A stretch of 64,000 nucleotides of DNA from Sediminibacterium sp. (GCF_030695065.1 NZ_JAUYTR010000009.1:295951-359950); one strand, 5' to 3'; positions 56,690 to 64,000 are shown, counted from the stretch's first letter. Made by a program: numbers and translations. The notes: generated by a model from the sequence alone, not told the origin.

Positions 56690-57202
56690 TTATTGAGCAG
56701 CAGCTTCAGCTTGCTTCTCATGGTGGTGTAACAATCCAGCCAATACACGCTTAGCAGGAGATTGTAATAAGCCAATAACTTCACCAATAAGCTCATTCTT
56801 AGTTTTAATCTGAGTAAGTGCTTTAAGGTTGTTATCTCCGCTATAAATATCACCGTTAATGAAAGCAGCTTTTAAAACTGGCTTTTCAACGTTTCCTTTT
56901 TTACGGAAAGAGCTGATAATAAGTGCTGGCTCCTTTGGATTCTCAGAAAACATCAAAGCAGTTACATTATGCAAAGAATCAAAAACCCCTGCATACTTTT
57001 CCGCATCTAATGATTCCAATGCTTTACGTATAAGGGTGTTTTTAGCAACTTTCATTTCAACATTCTTGTCAAAACAAGTTCTACGTAAATTAGAAACTTG
57101 TTCAACAGTCAATGATTCTGTATCGGTAATATAGAAGTTGTTGTACTGAGAAAATTTTTCCTTCAGTACTTCAATTACTTCGTTTTTTTGCGTTTTGTTC
57201 AT
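56690..57202 (-). CDS. rplJ: 50S ribosomal protein L10
   Basis: 170-aa stalk-base protein that binds L7/L12 dimers. Markers: VIEVLKEKFSQYNNFYITDT, RRTCFDKNVEMKVAKNTLIR and VLKAAFINGDIYSG; the C-terminal helix (LLQSPAKRVLAGLLHHHE) provides the L12-binding platform. It lies between rplA (53-nt gap) and rplL (98-nt gap), the usual order. I see no clear internal terminator. Confidence 0.98.
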   Translation of the reverse strand: MNKTQKNEVIEVLKEKFSQYNNFYITDTESLTVEQVSNLRRTCFDKNVEMKVAKNTLIRKALESLDAEKYAGVFDSLHNVTALMFSENPKEPALIISSFRKKGNVEKPVLKAAFINGDIYSGDNNLKALTQIKTKNELIGEVIGLLQSPAKRVLAGLLHHHEKQAEAAAQ

Positions 57203-57255
57203 AACTAATTTTTTTAAAAACCCGGGTCATTTCCCACAATGCAGGATCGCCAGGA

Positions 57256-57948
57256 TTAGTTCATTAATGATTTGGTGTCTAAAGCAATACCAGGACTCAT
57301 GGTACTAGCCATACTTGCTGCTTTTAGATAGGTACCTTTAGCAGAAGAAGGCTTCAATTTAATGATTGCATTGATAAGCTCAGTACTATTTTCAGTCAAT
57401 TTCTCAGGAGAGAAAGAGATACGGCCAATAGATGCGTGAACTATACCAGTTTTGTCTACCTTAAATGCAATTTTACCACCTTTCACTTCATTTACTGCAG
57501 CAGCAACATCATTGGTTACAGTACCAGTTTTAGGGTTAGGCATTAAGTTACGTGGTCCAAGTACTTTACCTAGTTTACCAATTTTAGGCATAACCGCAGG
57601 AGTAGCAATGATTACATCAATATCTACCCAGCCGCTTTCAATTTTAGCAATGAACTCATCTAAACCAACATAATCAGCACCTGCTTCGTTAGCAGCAGCT
57701 TCTTTGTCAGGAGTACATAAAACCAATACTTTCTTGGTTTTACCTGTACCATGAGGTAATGAAACAGTACCACGCACTTGTTGGTCTGCTTTCTTAGGAT
57801 CTACGCCTAAGCGGATATGTAAATCAACAGAACTGTCAAACTTAGTACAGTTAATTTCTTTTACGAGTGAAGCAGCATCTTTTAGGGAATAAACTTTTGA
57901 TTTATCCACCTTCGTGTTCGCTACTTTTCTTTTTTTAGTAATTGACAT
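57256..57948 (-). CDS. rplA: 50S ribosomal protein L1
   Basis: 230-aa protein of the L1 stalk; it also can act as a translational repressor of its own operon in other bacteria. Conserved segments: [57 protein letters not shown] and [20 protein letters not shown]. It follows rplK by 26 nt. Confidence 0.99.
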   Translation of the reverse strand: MSITKKRKVANTKVDKSKVYSLKDAASLVKEINCTKFDSSVDLHIRLGVDPKKADQQVRGTVSLPHGTGKTKKVLVLCTPDKEAAANEAGADYVGLDEFIAKIESGWVDIDVIIATPAVMPKIGKLGKVLGPRNLMPNPKTGTVTNDVAAAVNEVKGGKIAFKVDKTGIVHASIGRISFSPEKLTENSTELINAIIKLKPSSAKGTYLKAASMASTMSPGIALDTKSLMN

Positions 57949-57974
57949 TTGAATTAGTTAAGTAGGTGAATAAA

Positions 57975-58418
57975 TTAGTTTTCCCATGGAGCTTTACCAT
58001 CAACAGTGATACCCATACTGCGTGCAGTACCAGCAACCATGCTCATAGCGCTATTCAATGTGAATGCATTAAGGTCAGTCATTTTGTCTTTAGCAATAAC
58101 TTCAACTTGTTCCCAAGTTACTTTACCTACTTTTTGACGATTGCTTTCCTTAGAACCTTTCTGAATCTTAGCAGCTTCCATTAGCTGTACAGCAGCTGGA
58201 GCAGTTTTGATTACAAAGTCGAAAGATTTGTCTGAATAAACAGTAATTAAAACAGGAACAACTTTTCCCATTTTATCTTGAGTTCTAGCATTAAATTGCT
58301 TACAGAACTCCATAATGTTCACACCCTTAGAACCGAGTGCGGGGCCTACTGGAGGCGCAGGATTGGCTTGACCACCTTTCACCTGCAGCTTCACAAAGCC
58401 AGAGATTTCTTTTGCCAT
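57975..58418 (-). CDS. rplK: 50S ribosomal protein L11
   Basis: 147-aa protein of the GTPase-associated centre. The N-terminal thiostrepton-site region [20 protein letters not shown] is intact, with [19 protein letters not shown] and the C-terminal rRNA-binding domain [18 protein letters not shown]. It is the first gene of rplKAJL here. It usually follows nusG directly, but in this window three sugar genes lie between them. Confidence 0.99.
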   Translation of the reverse strand: MAKEISGFVKLQVKGGQANPAPPVGPALGSKGVNIMEFCKQFNARTQDKMGKVVPVLITVYSDKSFDFVIKTAPAAVQLMEAAKIQKGSKESNRQKVGKVTWEQVEVIAKDKMTDLNAFTLNSAMSMVAGTARSMGITVDGKAPWEN

Positions 58419-58504
58419 TTTATTTGATTTATTGGTTATAGCGTCCTGAATTTACTCGGGACTCCCAAATTCAATCGCTCTTTAAAAAAGAACTTTTGGG
58501 GCGG

Positions 58505-58535
58505 CAAAGGTAGTAAATAAAACTATTCTACCAAA
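58505..58535 (-). promoter_or_regulatory. Promoter of the rplKAJL operon
   Basis: On the minus strand TTTG (58535-58532), exactly 19 nt, TACCTTTG (58512-58505): the best-matching Bacteroidota promoter in the window. The predicted start is near 58499, leaving a leader of about 80 nt before rplK. The -33 box abuts the stop codon of the upstream aminotransferase gene, so no separate terminator fits between the cassette and this promoter. Confidence 0.75.
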
Positions 58536-59621
58536 CTAAAATGCATTTAATGCATCAATTACCTGCTGTATCGCCAAATTTGTGTGGCATGCAGAGCAAG
58601 GCAAACTTAAAGTAGTCTCATGAATGGTTTCTGCAATAGGGAAATGCAAATGACCTAATAATTGGGCCATTGCTTTTTGCTTATTAGGGGGAACAGGGTA
58701 ATGTATTTCGGTTCCAATACCTAATTTTTGCAAGTATTCTTTCAGTTCAGCTCTTTTAGGATGGCGAATATTAAATATATGATATACATCATGGTAATCA
58801 GGATGCACAACAGGAAGTATAAAATCTTCTTTTAATTGCTCCAAATACATAGAAGCCAACTTACGCTTATGATTATTCACATTGTCCAGATAAGGCAATT
58901 TAATTTCAAGGAACATTGCTTGAATTTCATCTAACCTAGAATTGTAACCTACTACTTCATTGTAATATTTACCGTGTGAACCATAATTGCGGATCATTTT
59001 AAGGTCTTCACAGAGTTCAGGACTATTGGTCAGCACCGCTCCCCCATCTCCTAATGCGCCTAAGTTTTTGCTGGGATAAAAACTAAAGCCACTCATGATA
59101 CCAAATGTTCCAGCCATTCTTCCTTTGTACTTTGCACCATGTGATTGGGCACAATCTTCAATAATTTGCAACCCATATTTATCTGCAATTTCAAGAATGG
59201 GATCCATTTCACAACACTTGCCATACAAGTGTACCACCATGATGGCTTTTGTTTTAGCCGTTATAGCCGCTTCAATTTTAGTTGGATCAATATTGTAGGT
59301 AGCAATATCTGGTTCTACTAACACAGGTTTATGACCTGCATGAATGATGGAAATAATAGAAGCAATATAAGTATTAGAAGGAACAATGATTTCTGAGCCC
59401 TTGGGCAAATGCAAAGCCCAAATAGCCAATATCAATGCATCAAGTCCATTGGCCACGCCTACACAATAATTCATTTGATTATAGGTGGCAAAATCTTCTT
59501 GAAACTTTTTTACTTGATCACCTAAAATATACCAACCCTTATCCAAAAATTCGCGAAACCTTTTTTCGAACAAGAGGGTATATGGTTCATTTACTTTAGA
59601 TAGACAGTCGTATGGTATCAT
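58536..59621 (-). CDS. DegT/DnrJ/EryC1 sugar aminotransferase (FdtB/QdtB-like)
   Basis: 361-aa PLP-dependent aminotransferase of nucleotide sugars. The PLP lysine is K185 in GFSFYPSKNLGALGDGG; QIIEDCAQSHGAKYKGRMAG, VPSNTYIASIISIIHAG and GIGTEIHYPVPPNKQ are family hallmarks. Because it overlaps an FdtA-like 3,4-ketoisomerase gene by 4 nt (ATGA), it most likely aminates C3 of a dTDP-3-keto-6-deoxyhexose. Other DegT enzymes act at C4, so the position is inferred from the partner gene only. It lies within the split nusG/rplK block. Confidence 0.9.
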   Translation of the reverse strand: MIPYDCLSKVNEPYTLLFEKRFREFLDKGWYILGDQVKKFQEDFATYNQMNYCVGVANGLDALILAIWALHLPKGSEIIVPSNTYIASIISIIHAGHKPVLVEPDIATYNIDPTKIEAAITAKTKAIMVVHLYGKCCEMDPILEIADKYGLQIIEDCAQSHGAKYKGRMAGTFGIMSGFSFYPSKNLGALGDGGAVLTNSPELCEDLKMIRNYGSHGKYYNEVVGYNSRLDEIQAMFLEIKLPYLDNVNNHKRKLASMYLEQLKEDFILPVVHPDYHDVYHIFNIRHPKRAELKEYLQKLGIGTEIHYPVPPNKQKAMAQLLGHLHFPIAETIHETTLSLPCSACHTNLAIQQVIDALNAF

Positions 59622-60001
59622 GCTTTTTCGGGATATGGCTCGTAGATATAATCGGATGAATCAAAAGTGGTTGAGGCGAAAACCAACAAAACTGCATCAG
59701 GCGTAAAATCATACATTTTATGCCAATCCTTGGTTTCAAGGATTAAGCATTTTGATGGATTATCTAAATGGTATTCATGAATGGTTTCTCCATCATTATT
59801 CCATACCTTACAAGAACCATGAATGCAAATAGCAGCCTGAATGGTTTCATGATGCCGATGACCTCCTCTAGCCGTTTCGTCTACATTATAAATATAGAAA
59901 ACACGCTTTATTTTGAATGGAAGCAACCTTTCTGCATTGTCTAATACTGTTAGTTCTCCTCTAGTATCTTTAAAGTTGACCAAGTTTAATAAATAGGCCA
60001 T
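59618..60001 (-). CDS. FdtA/QdtA-like cupin, dTDP-sugar 3,4-ketoisomerase
   Basis: 127-aa cupin: VNFKDTRGELTVLDNAERLL, PFKIKRVFYIYNVDETARGG and HRHHETIQAAICIHGSCKVW carry the histidines of the active site; DNPSKCLILETKDWHKMYDF is also typical. FdtA-type enzymes convert dTDP-4-keto-6-deoxyglucose to the 3-keto isomer. It follows the GT14-like gene by 20 nt and its stop overlaps the aminotransferase start. The acetyltransferase and rmlAB genes needed for a full Fuc3NAc/Qui3NAc pathway are not nearby. Confidence 0.9.
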   Translation of the reverse strand: MAYLLNLVNFKDTRGELTVLDNAERLLPFKIKRVFYIYNVDETARGGHRHHETIQAAICIHGSCKVWNNDGETIHEYHLDNPSKCLILETKDWHKMYDFTPDAVLLVFASTTFDSSDYIYEPYPEKA

Positions 60002-60021
60002 AATAGGTTATATTCTAAAAT

Positions 60022-60879
60022 TTATTTTTTTGATTGACTTTCTAGAAATTCATCAATTTTATCTAAAAGCAAAGGCTCTTTATTCATATCAAATTTACGT
60101 GCATATAATCTATCTGAGCTCAATATATCGTCAAAATCTTCTAATAAAAAAGTTTTTGGACTTGGTGTATGGGGTGGATGTTTGTAATAATGGCAATTTT
60201 CATTTATTACAGATTGGGCAAAAGGAGAATTTAATAAAATGGTTTGAAACAAAAATTCATCAGGAGCCCAAGAGAATTTGAAAAATCGTTTCATTTTTGA
60301 GTCTCTATCAACTGTAGCCAAAACATATTCAGCTGCTGCTGGACTTATGACCCAAAACATTGAACTACCATAAAATTTCATCCCTTTGGGTTGATTGGTC
60401 CTTTTTACTAATTTATTGATAATGCGTTCTAGAAAATGCTGTCCTTTAAACTTGAAATCAGTTAAATGGTACCTGTTCACTCTTATCATCCCCTCTTCCC
60501 ATTCTCCAGTAAATGCACGGTACTTGAGTAATAGCTTTCCCTTTCTTGCTTCAAAAAAGTTTTGCATTTCTTCCACCGTTTTAATGGGATAGTCTTGACC
60601 ACTCATTAAACTAATAAAATCATAAGTACGAGCTGAATCTAAAATTTCTTGAAGCCCATTAAATTCAGCTTGAATAGTACTAAATGCAGCCCATTGAACA
60701 TCCACACGGTTCTGAATTAAATATACATTAGGTATTTTGGCAACTTCGGCGTGTGATTCTATTGGAAATTTGGCATCAACATGAATATAAAAATCGAAAT
60801 CAGGATGTTGCATCCTTTTAATCATTCGTGCTGTTTGAGCAGGATTTGTATAAGTGATAATTAAATGTGCAACTCTCAT
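60022..60879 (-). CDS. GT14-like beta-1,6-N-acetylglucosaminyltransferase family protein
   Basis: 285-aa Branch-type glycosyltransferase, paralogous to the gene at 23489-24328: AHLIITYTNPAQTARMIKRM, FYIHVDAKFP, NRVDVQWAAFSTIQAEFN, YDFISLMSGQDYPIKTVEEM and WAPDEFLFQTILLN occur in the same order. The start at 60879 (ATG) is preferred over TTG two codons upstream; only about 8 nt separate it from the predicted transcription start. It is the first gene of the cassette between nusG and rplK. Its donor may be the aminosugar made by the next two genes, but this is inference. Confidence 0.88.
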   Translation of the reverse strand: MRVAHLIITYTNPAQTARMIKRMQHPDFDFYIHVDAKFPIESHAEVAKIPNVYLIQNRVDVQWAAFSTIQAEFNGLQEILDSARTYDFISLMSGQDYPIKTVEEMQNFFEARKGKLLLKYRAFTGEWEEGMIRVNRYHLTDFKFKGQHFLERIINKLVKRTNQPKGMKFYGSSMFWVISPAAAEYVLATVDRDSKMKRFFKFSWAPDEFLFQTILLNSPFAQSVINENCHYYKHPPHTPSPKTFLLEDFDDILSSDRLYARKFDMNKEPLLLDKIDEFLESQSKK

Positions 60880-60892
60880 ATTCAATAGAAGC

Positions 60893-60900
60893 CAAATATA
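60893..60900 (-). promoter_or_regulatory. -7 element of the GT14/FdtA/DegT cassette
   Basis: TATATTTG on the minus strand matches TAnnTTTG and lies directly after the nusG terminator. A good TTTG at -33 is not visible because that position falls inside the hairpin. If used, transcription starts near 60887 and the mRNA is nearly leaderless. Confidence 0.45.
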
Positions 60901-60911
60901 TTAAATATAAA

Positions 60912-60945
60912 TTAAAAAGCCACTTCGATTGAAGTGGCTTTTTAA
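60912..60945. terminator. Bidirectional terminator after nusG
   Basis: A 13-bp stem AAAAAGCCACTTC/GAAGTGGCTTTTT (60914-60926 and 60931-60943, GATT loop) with AT-rich flanks, 18 nt after the nusG stop. It separates tuf-tRNA-Trp-secE-nusG from the sugar cassette. Confidence 0.92.
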
Positions 60946-60963
60946 AATAAATATTTAAAGAGT

Positions 60964-61563
60964 TTATGATAGTTTTTCAACTTGCATATAGCTTAACTCT
61001 ACTGGAGTTGATCTTCCAAAAATCTTTACTGTTACTTTCAACTTTTTCTTCTCGTCGTTAACTTCTTCAATAACTCCATTAAAGTCGTTGAATGGCCCTT
61101 CAATAATTTTGATAGTTTCACCAACTATGAAAGGTTCGCTCATAGTAACACCCATATCGTTCATTTCATCCACTTTACCCAACATCTTGTTTACTTCAGA
61201 TTTGCGTAGAGAAATGATGATACCTTTAGAGCCCTTACCATCGGTTAAGAAATGCATTACATTGCTGATATTACTGATATGCTGAACCATATCGTCATTC
61301 AGTTTACCATCTAATACCTCCATCATCACATAACCAGGAAAATAGTTTTTTTCGCGCATTACTTTTTTACCATTCTGCACTTTGTAGACTTTTTCCATTG
61401 GAAGGAAAATCTGCTTGATAATATCTTGCCAACCATTTCTGATGATATCCTTATCAAGGTATTCCTTTACCTTTCTCTCCTTACCACTCACTACTCTCAA
61501 CACATACCATTTGGTTTCTTGTTGAGGTACTTCGTTGGCTTGAACTGTTTCTACTGCTTCCAT
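60964..61563 (-). CDS. nusG: Transcription termination/antitermination protein NusG
   Basis: 199-aa protein with an NGN domain (KWYVLRVVSGKERKVKEYLD, FFPGYVMMEV-type segment YFPGYVMMEVLDGKLNDDM) and a C-terminal KOW domain (GETIKIIEGPFNDFNGVIEE). It couples RNA polymerase to Rho and ribosomes. It follows secE by 7 nt. Its downstream neighbour is a terminator and then a glycosyltransferase instead of rplK. Confidence 0.98.
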   Translation of the reverse strand: MEAVETVQANEVPQQETKWYVLRVVSGKERKVKEYLDKDIIRNGWQDIIKQIFLPMEKVYKVQNGKKVMREKNYFPGYVMMEVLDGKLNDDMVQHISNISNVMHFLTDGKGSKGIIISLRKSEVNKMLGKVDEMNDMGVTMSEPFIVGETIKIIEGPFNDFNGVIEEVNDEKKKLKVTVKIFGRSTPVELSYMQVEKLS

Positions 61564-61570
61564 GTTGCTG

Positions 61571-61765
61571 TTACTTGAATAATGAGTAAACTAACTTTAA
61601 TAACTGGTTGCTGGAGAAATCCATCACCCAAACCATTGCAGTGATAATTACGGTTGCTACCAAAACGATTACAGTACTTTGCTGTAATTGCATCCAGGTA
61701 GGCCAGGTTACTTTTTCCAGTAACTCTTGGTAGCTTTCTTTAAAGTATAACGCTATTTTGTTCAT
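61571..61765 (-). CDS. secE: Preprotein translocase subunit SecE
   Basis: 64-aa single-span protein of the SecYEG channel. An amphipathic N-terminal helix with the conserved SYQELLEKVTWPTWMQLQ (WP motif) precedes the membrane helix (STVIVLVATVIITAMVWVMD). It is co-oriented with nusG and follows tRNA-Trp, the standard Bacteroidota layout. Confidence 0.97.
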   Translation of the reverse strand: MNKIALYFKESYQELLEKVTWPTWMQLQQSTVIVLVATVIITAMVWVMDFSSNQLLKLVYSLFK

Positions 61766-61802
61766 TTCCGTGATTGATCGTTTGTTCAGTGAACGATTTT
61801 TG

Positions 61803-61873
61803 CACGGGCACTAGGATTCGAACCCAGATCAAAGGTTTTGGAGACCCGTATGCTACCGTTGCACCATGCCCGT
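61803..61873 (-). tRNA. tRNA-Trp (CCA)
   Basis: 71-nt tRNA between tuf and secE. Acceptor ACGGGCA pairs fully with TGCCCGT, discriminator G. The anticodon loop CTCCAAA contains CCA, and the T-loop is GGTTCGAATCC. CCA end not encoded. Confidence 0.95.
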
Positions 61874-61893
61874 TTTTAGACTTCTTTTTACAA

Positions 61894-61925
61894 ACAAAGT
61901 ACCTAGCGGATGCTAAGTACTTTGT
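61894..61925 (-). other. Stem-loop between tuf and tRNA-Trp
   Basis: ACAAAGTAC/GTACTTTGT forms a 9-bp perfect outer stem, extended inward by TAGC/GCTA after one mismatch, with a small GGAT loop. There is no U run immediately after it on the transcribed strand, so it is more likely an RNA-processing or partial-termination structure than a simple terminator. Confidence 0.6.
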
Positions 61926-61975
61926 TCTGTAAAGATATAGTTTTTTGCCTTACGCCCCTAGAGACGTATCGCAAT

Positions 61976-63166
61976 TTATTTGATGATTTCAGTAACCTGA
62001 CCAGCACCTACTGTACGGCCACCTTCACGAATCGCAAATTTCAAACCTTTTTCCATTGCGATTGGTTGAATCAACTTAACAGTTAAACCGATATTATCAC
62101 CAGGCATAACCATTTCAGTTCCTTCAGGTAAAGTACACTCACCAGTTACGTCTGTAGTTCTGAAATAGAACTGAGGACGGTACTTATTAAAGAATGGAGT
62201 ATGACGACCACCTTCTTCTTTGCTTAGTACGTAAACTTCACCTTTGAAATCTGTGTGAGGAGTAATAGAACCTGGCTTACAGATAACCATACCACGACGG
62301 ATATCTTTCTTTTCAATACCACGTAATAATAAACCTGCGTTGTCACCAGCTTGACCTTCGTCCAATAATTTCTTGAACATTTCAACACCAGTTACAGTAG
62401 AAGATAATGGAGATTCCATTAAACCTACGATTTCAACAGCTTCACCTACTTTGATAATACCACGCTCAATACGACCAGTAGCAACAGTACCACGACCTGT
62501 AATTGAGAAAACGTCTTCTACAGACATCAAGAAAGGCATATCAATTGGGCGAGGAGGCAATGGAATGTAGGTATCTACAGCTTCCATTAATTCATCAATT
62601 TTACCAACCCACTTTGGATCTTCAGCTAGTGCACCAGTTGCAGAACCTTGGATGATTGGGGTATTATCTCCGTCAAATCCATAAGAAGTTAATAACTCAC
62701 GGATTTCCATTTCTACTAATTCAAGTAATTCAGGATCATCAACAAGGTCAACCTTGTTCATGAATACTACAATACGAGGTACACCTACCTGACGAGCCAA
62801 CAAGATATGCTCTTTGGTTTGAGGCATAGGACCATCTGTAGCAGCCACAACTAAAATAGCACCGTCCATTTGAGCAGCACCAGTAATCATGTTCTTCACA
62901 TAGTCAGCGTGACCAGGACAGTCAACGTGTGCATAGTGACGATTTTCAGTCTGATACTCTACGTGAGCAGTATTGATGGTAATACCACGCTCTCTTTCTT
63001 CAGGAGCACCGTCAATTTCATCATATTTCTTTGCAACGTTACCCATACCTTTTTTAGACAAGGTAATAGTAATAGCTGCGGTTAAAGTAGTTTTACCATG
63101 GTCAACGTGACCAATGGTACCTACGTTTACGTGAGGTTTTTCCCTCTTAAAGGTCTCTTTTGCCAT
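61976..63166 (-). CDS. tuf: Elongation factor Tu
   Basis: 396-aa GTPase delivering aminoacyl-tRNA to the ribosome. All G motifs are present: [11 protein letters not shown] (G1), [12 protein letters not shown] (G2), DCPGHADYV (G3), NKVDLVDD (G4) and the GSA motif at SATGAL. Domain II/III end with [13 protein letters not shown]. It follows the tRNA cluster with a 160-nt leader in which I see no clear promoter, so it is probably transcribed from the promoter upstream of tRNA-Thr. Confidence 0.99.
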   Translation of the reverse strand: MAKETFKREKPHVNVGTIGHVDHGKTTLTAAITITLSKKGMGNVAKKYDEIDGAPEERERGITINTAHVEYQTENRHYAHVDCPGHADYVKNMITGAAQMDGAILVVAATDGPMPQTKEHILLARQVGVPRIVVFMNKVDLVDDPELLELVEMEIRELLTSYGFDGDNTPIIQGSATGALAEDPKWVGKIDELMEAVDTYIPLPPRPIDMPFLMSVEDVFSITGRGTVATGRIERGIIKVGEAVEIVGLMESPLSSTVTGVEMFKKLLDEGQAGDNAGLLLRGIEKKDIRRGMVICKPGSITPHTDFKGEVYVLSKEEGGRHTPFFNKYRPQFYFRTTDVTGECTLPEGTEMVMPGDNIGLTVKLIQPIAMEKGLKFAIREGGRTVGAGQVTEIIK

Positions 63167-63326
63167 TTGTATCGGTTTTTAGTTGTGTTTTTAAAAATTT
63201 ATATTTTTGCCTTTCCCTAAAGACAATATTATTATCACCTTTCTCACTTATCCCGTTGTTACCTGACTTATCCAGTTGAACGGGATATCACCAGGGAATT
63301 TTAATTGAGCCATTTTTCGAGTGCAG

Positions 63327-63397
63327 AGCCGTTAGTGAGAATCGAACTCACGACCTTCCCGACAAGTCGGGATGCTCTACCACTGAGCTAGTAAGCT
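63327..63397 (-). pseudogene. tRNA-Thr-like pseudogene next to tuf
   Basis: A 71-nt element sharing the D-arm and the whole 3' half (variable loop, T-arm and TAACGGC acceptor strand) with the tRNA-Thr(GGT) immediately upstream. Its 5' acceptor strand AGCTTAC does not pair with TAACGGC, and the anticodon arm TCCCGACTTGTCGGGA is a perfect self-complementary stem leaving a six-base loop (ACTTGT) or less. It cannot form a normal tRNA. A tandem duplicate that lost function, or a misassembly, are the likely explanations. Confidence 0.65.
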
Positions 63398-63405
63398 GAG
63401 CACTG

Positions 63406-63477
<72 letters not shown>

Positions 63478-63494
63478 AGACTCAAAAAAAATGG

Positions 63495-63567
63495 AGCGGA
63501 AGACGAGGGTCGAACTCGCGACCTATAGCTTGGAAGGCTATCGCTCTACCAATTGAGCTACTTCCGC
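63495..63567 (-). tRNA. tRNA-Gly (TCC)
   Basis: 73 nt. Acceptor GCGGAAG/CTTCCGC, anticodon stem ATAGC/GCTAT around CTTCCAA (anticodon TCC), T-arm GCGAG TTCGACC CTCGT, discriminator T. A CCA is encoded directly after it (63494-63492), unlike the other tRNAs here. Confidence 0.96.
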
Positions 63568-63606
63568 TTAACCATAAAAAAAGAACTACAACCTTTCGAT
63601 TGTTTG

Positions 63607-63689
<83 letters not shown>

Positions 63690-63739
63690 GTAATATAAAT
63701 TTGCCGTATTCAGTTAGGCTGAATCCTCATCAAATTTTG

Positions 63740-63812
63740 AGCCGAAGATGGGACTCGAACCCGCGACCTGCTGATTACAAATCAGCTGCTCTACCAACTG
63801 AGCTAAGCCAGC
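63740..63812 (-). tRNA. tRNA-Thr (TGT), with an abnormal acceptor stem
   Basis: 73 nt. The anticodon stem GCTGA/TCAGC with loop TTTGTAA gives anticodon TGT, and D- and T-loops are normal. The acceptor strands GCTGGCT and CTTCGGC pair at only five positions (two as G-T wobbles), with mismatches at 6-67 and 7-66; the T-stem GCGGG/CCCAT has a C-A mismatch. It looks like the 5' part of one tRNA joined to the 3' part of another. First gene of the tuf-proximal tRNA cluster. Confidence 0.75.
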
Positions 63813-63826
63813 ATTTTTTCGTGGGG

Positions 63827-63858
63827 CAAATCTAATACAAAAACTGCATTCAGCGCAA
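63827..63858 (-). promoter_or_regulatory. Promoter of the tRNA-tuf-secE-nusG transcription unit
   Basis: On the minus strand GTTG (TTG at 63858-63856), 21 nt, TAGATTTG (63834-63827) matches TTG / TAnnTTTG. The predicted start near 63821 is about 9 nt before tRNA-Thr(TGT). No stronger site appears between here and tuf. Confidence 0.55.
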
Positions 63859-63907
63859 CAATTCCAGCCGAATAATTATCTTAATTTAAAGGGGAATAAA
63901 AATACTC

Positions 63908-63915
63908 TATATTTG
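63908..63915 (+). promoter_or_regulatory. -7 element upstream of the RNA methyltransferase gene
   Basis: TATATTTG matches TAnnTTTG; the -33 position reads TTTA (63885-63888). The predicted start near 63921 leaves about 15 nt before the ATG at 63936. Divergent from the tRNA promoter. Confidence 0.45.
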
Positions 63916-63935
63916 AATCAGAAATAAAAATAGTC

Positions 63936-64000
63936 ATGATCACTAAAAATCAATTCAAATATTATTCATCACTCCTAAACAAGAAGAATAGGCAAGAAGA
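63936..64000 (+). CDS. Start of a TrmH/SpoU-type RNA methyltransferase (cut by window end)
   Basis: Only 21 codons are visible (MITKNQFKYYSSLLNKKNRQ...). The pattern T-K-x-Q-x-K-Y-x-x-S-L-x-x-K-K-x-R-x-E-E is the usual N-terminus of SpoU-family rRNA/tRNA 2'-O-methyltransferases, where it forms the small substrate-binding domain. The knotted catalytic domain lies outside the window. Confidence 0.55.
   Translation, partial: MITKNQFKYYSSLLNKKNRQE

Overview
The window is a stretch of an AT-rich Bacteroidota chromosome, most likely from the family Chitinophagaceae. The evidence is a type IX secretion C-terminal sorting domain, a DUF5686/carboxypeptidase-regulatory-like protein, promoters of the Bacteroidota type (TTTG, about 19 nt, TAnnTTTG), and the gene order tRNA cluster - tuf - tRNA-Trp - secE - nusG. 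Family-level placement is an inference from gene content. I see no phage, insertion sequence, integrase or CRISPR array. Almost everything is vertical-looking core or surface-polysaccharide gene content.

Layout. (1) 95-5158, minus strand: DUF5686 outer-membrane protein, then an operon of ferredoxin - ddl - PASTA protein - rhodanese ending at a clear terminator. A LuxC-type acyl-CoA reductase diverges from the ferredoxin, followed by an HtrA/Deg protease. (2) 7954-13781, minus strand: a tight operon of PIG-L deacetylase, two very small membrane proteins (50 and 37 aa, linked by ATGA overlaps), a sodium:solute symporter and an alpha-amylase-family enzyme. (3) 13889-20340, plus strand: small outer-membrane barrel, a secreted T9SS glycoside-hydrolase-like protein, tRNA-Asp (minus), accA, dapA and a membrane-anchored M19 dipeptidase. 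(4) 20337-42853: an exopolysaccharide/O-antigen-type locus. Its minus arm holds two GT2 enzymes, a GT14-like enzyme, a flippase, a GT4, a polymerase/ligase-like protein, a 49-aa membrane protein, an FkbM methyltransferase, a third GT2, a Wzz/Wzc-like protein, a half-length TolC-like protein, a sugar transferase carrying a degenerate receiver domain, and a stand-alone response regulator. Its plus arm holds a GT2, an oxidoreductase-MaoC fusion, an acyl-CoA dehydrogenase, a Gfo/Idh dehydrogenase, a second sugar transferase and a FemAB/GNAT-like protein. (5) 42856-47720, minus strand: ispD, isoaspartyl peptidase, heptose-7-phosphate kinase, an APC permease and an OmpH/Skp protein. (6) 47827-63858, minus strand: the information-processing region tRNA-Thr/Tyr/Gly/Thr - tuf - tRNA-Trp - secE - nusG, then rplK-rplA-rplJ-rplL-rpoB-rpoC. 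This normally continuous block is split between nusG and rplK by a three-gene deoxyamino-sugar/glycosyltransferase cassette with its own promoter and terminator. The window ends in the start of an RNA methyltransferase gene.

How the genes work together. The polysaccharide locus contains two alternative priming sugar transferases, several glycosyltransferases, flipping and polymerisation functions and a co-polymerase. I see no canonical Wza-type export protein; the half-TolC gene sits in its place. The cassette inside the ribosomal block (a GT14-like enzyme paralogous to one in the main locus, FdtA-like isomerase, FdtB-like aminotransferase) probably supplies and transfers a 3-amino-deoxy sugar for the same surface glycans. 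Heptose kinase and IspD fit the envelope theme (LPS heptose, isoprenoid carrier). The most interesting signals are the split ribosomal operon, the response regulator/pseudo-receiver sugar-transferase pair, the half-TolC/co-polymerase pair, the tiny coupled membrane proteins, and two structurally abnormal tRNA-Thr genes next to tuf.
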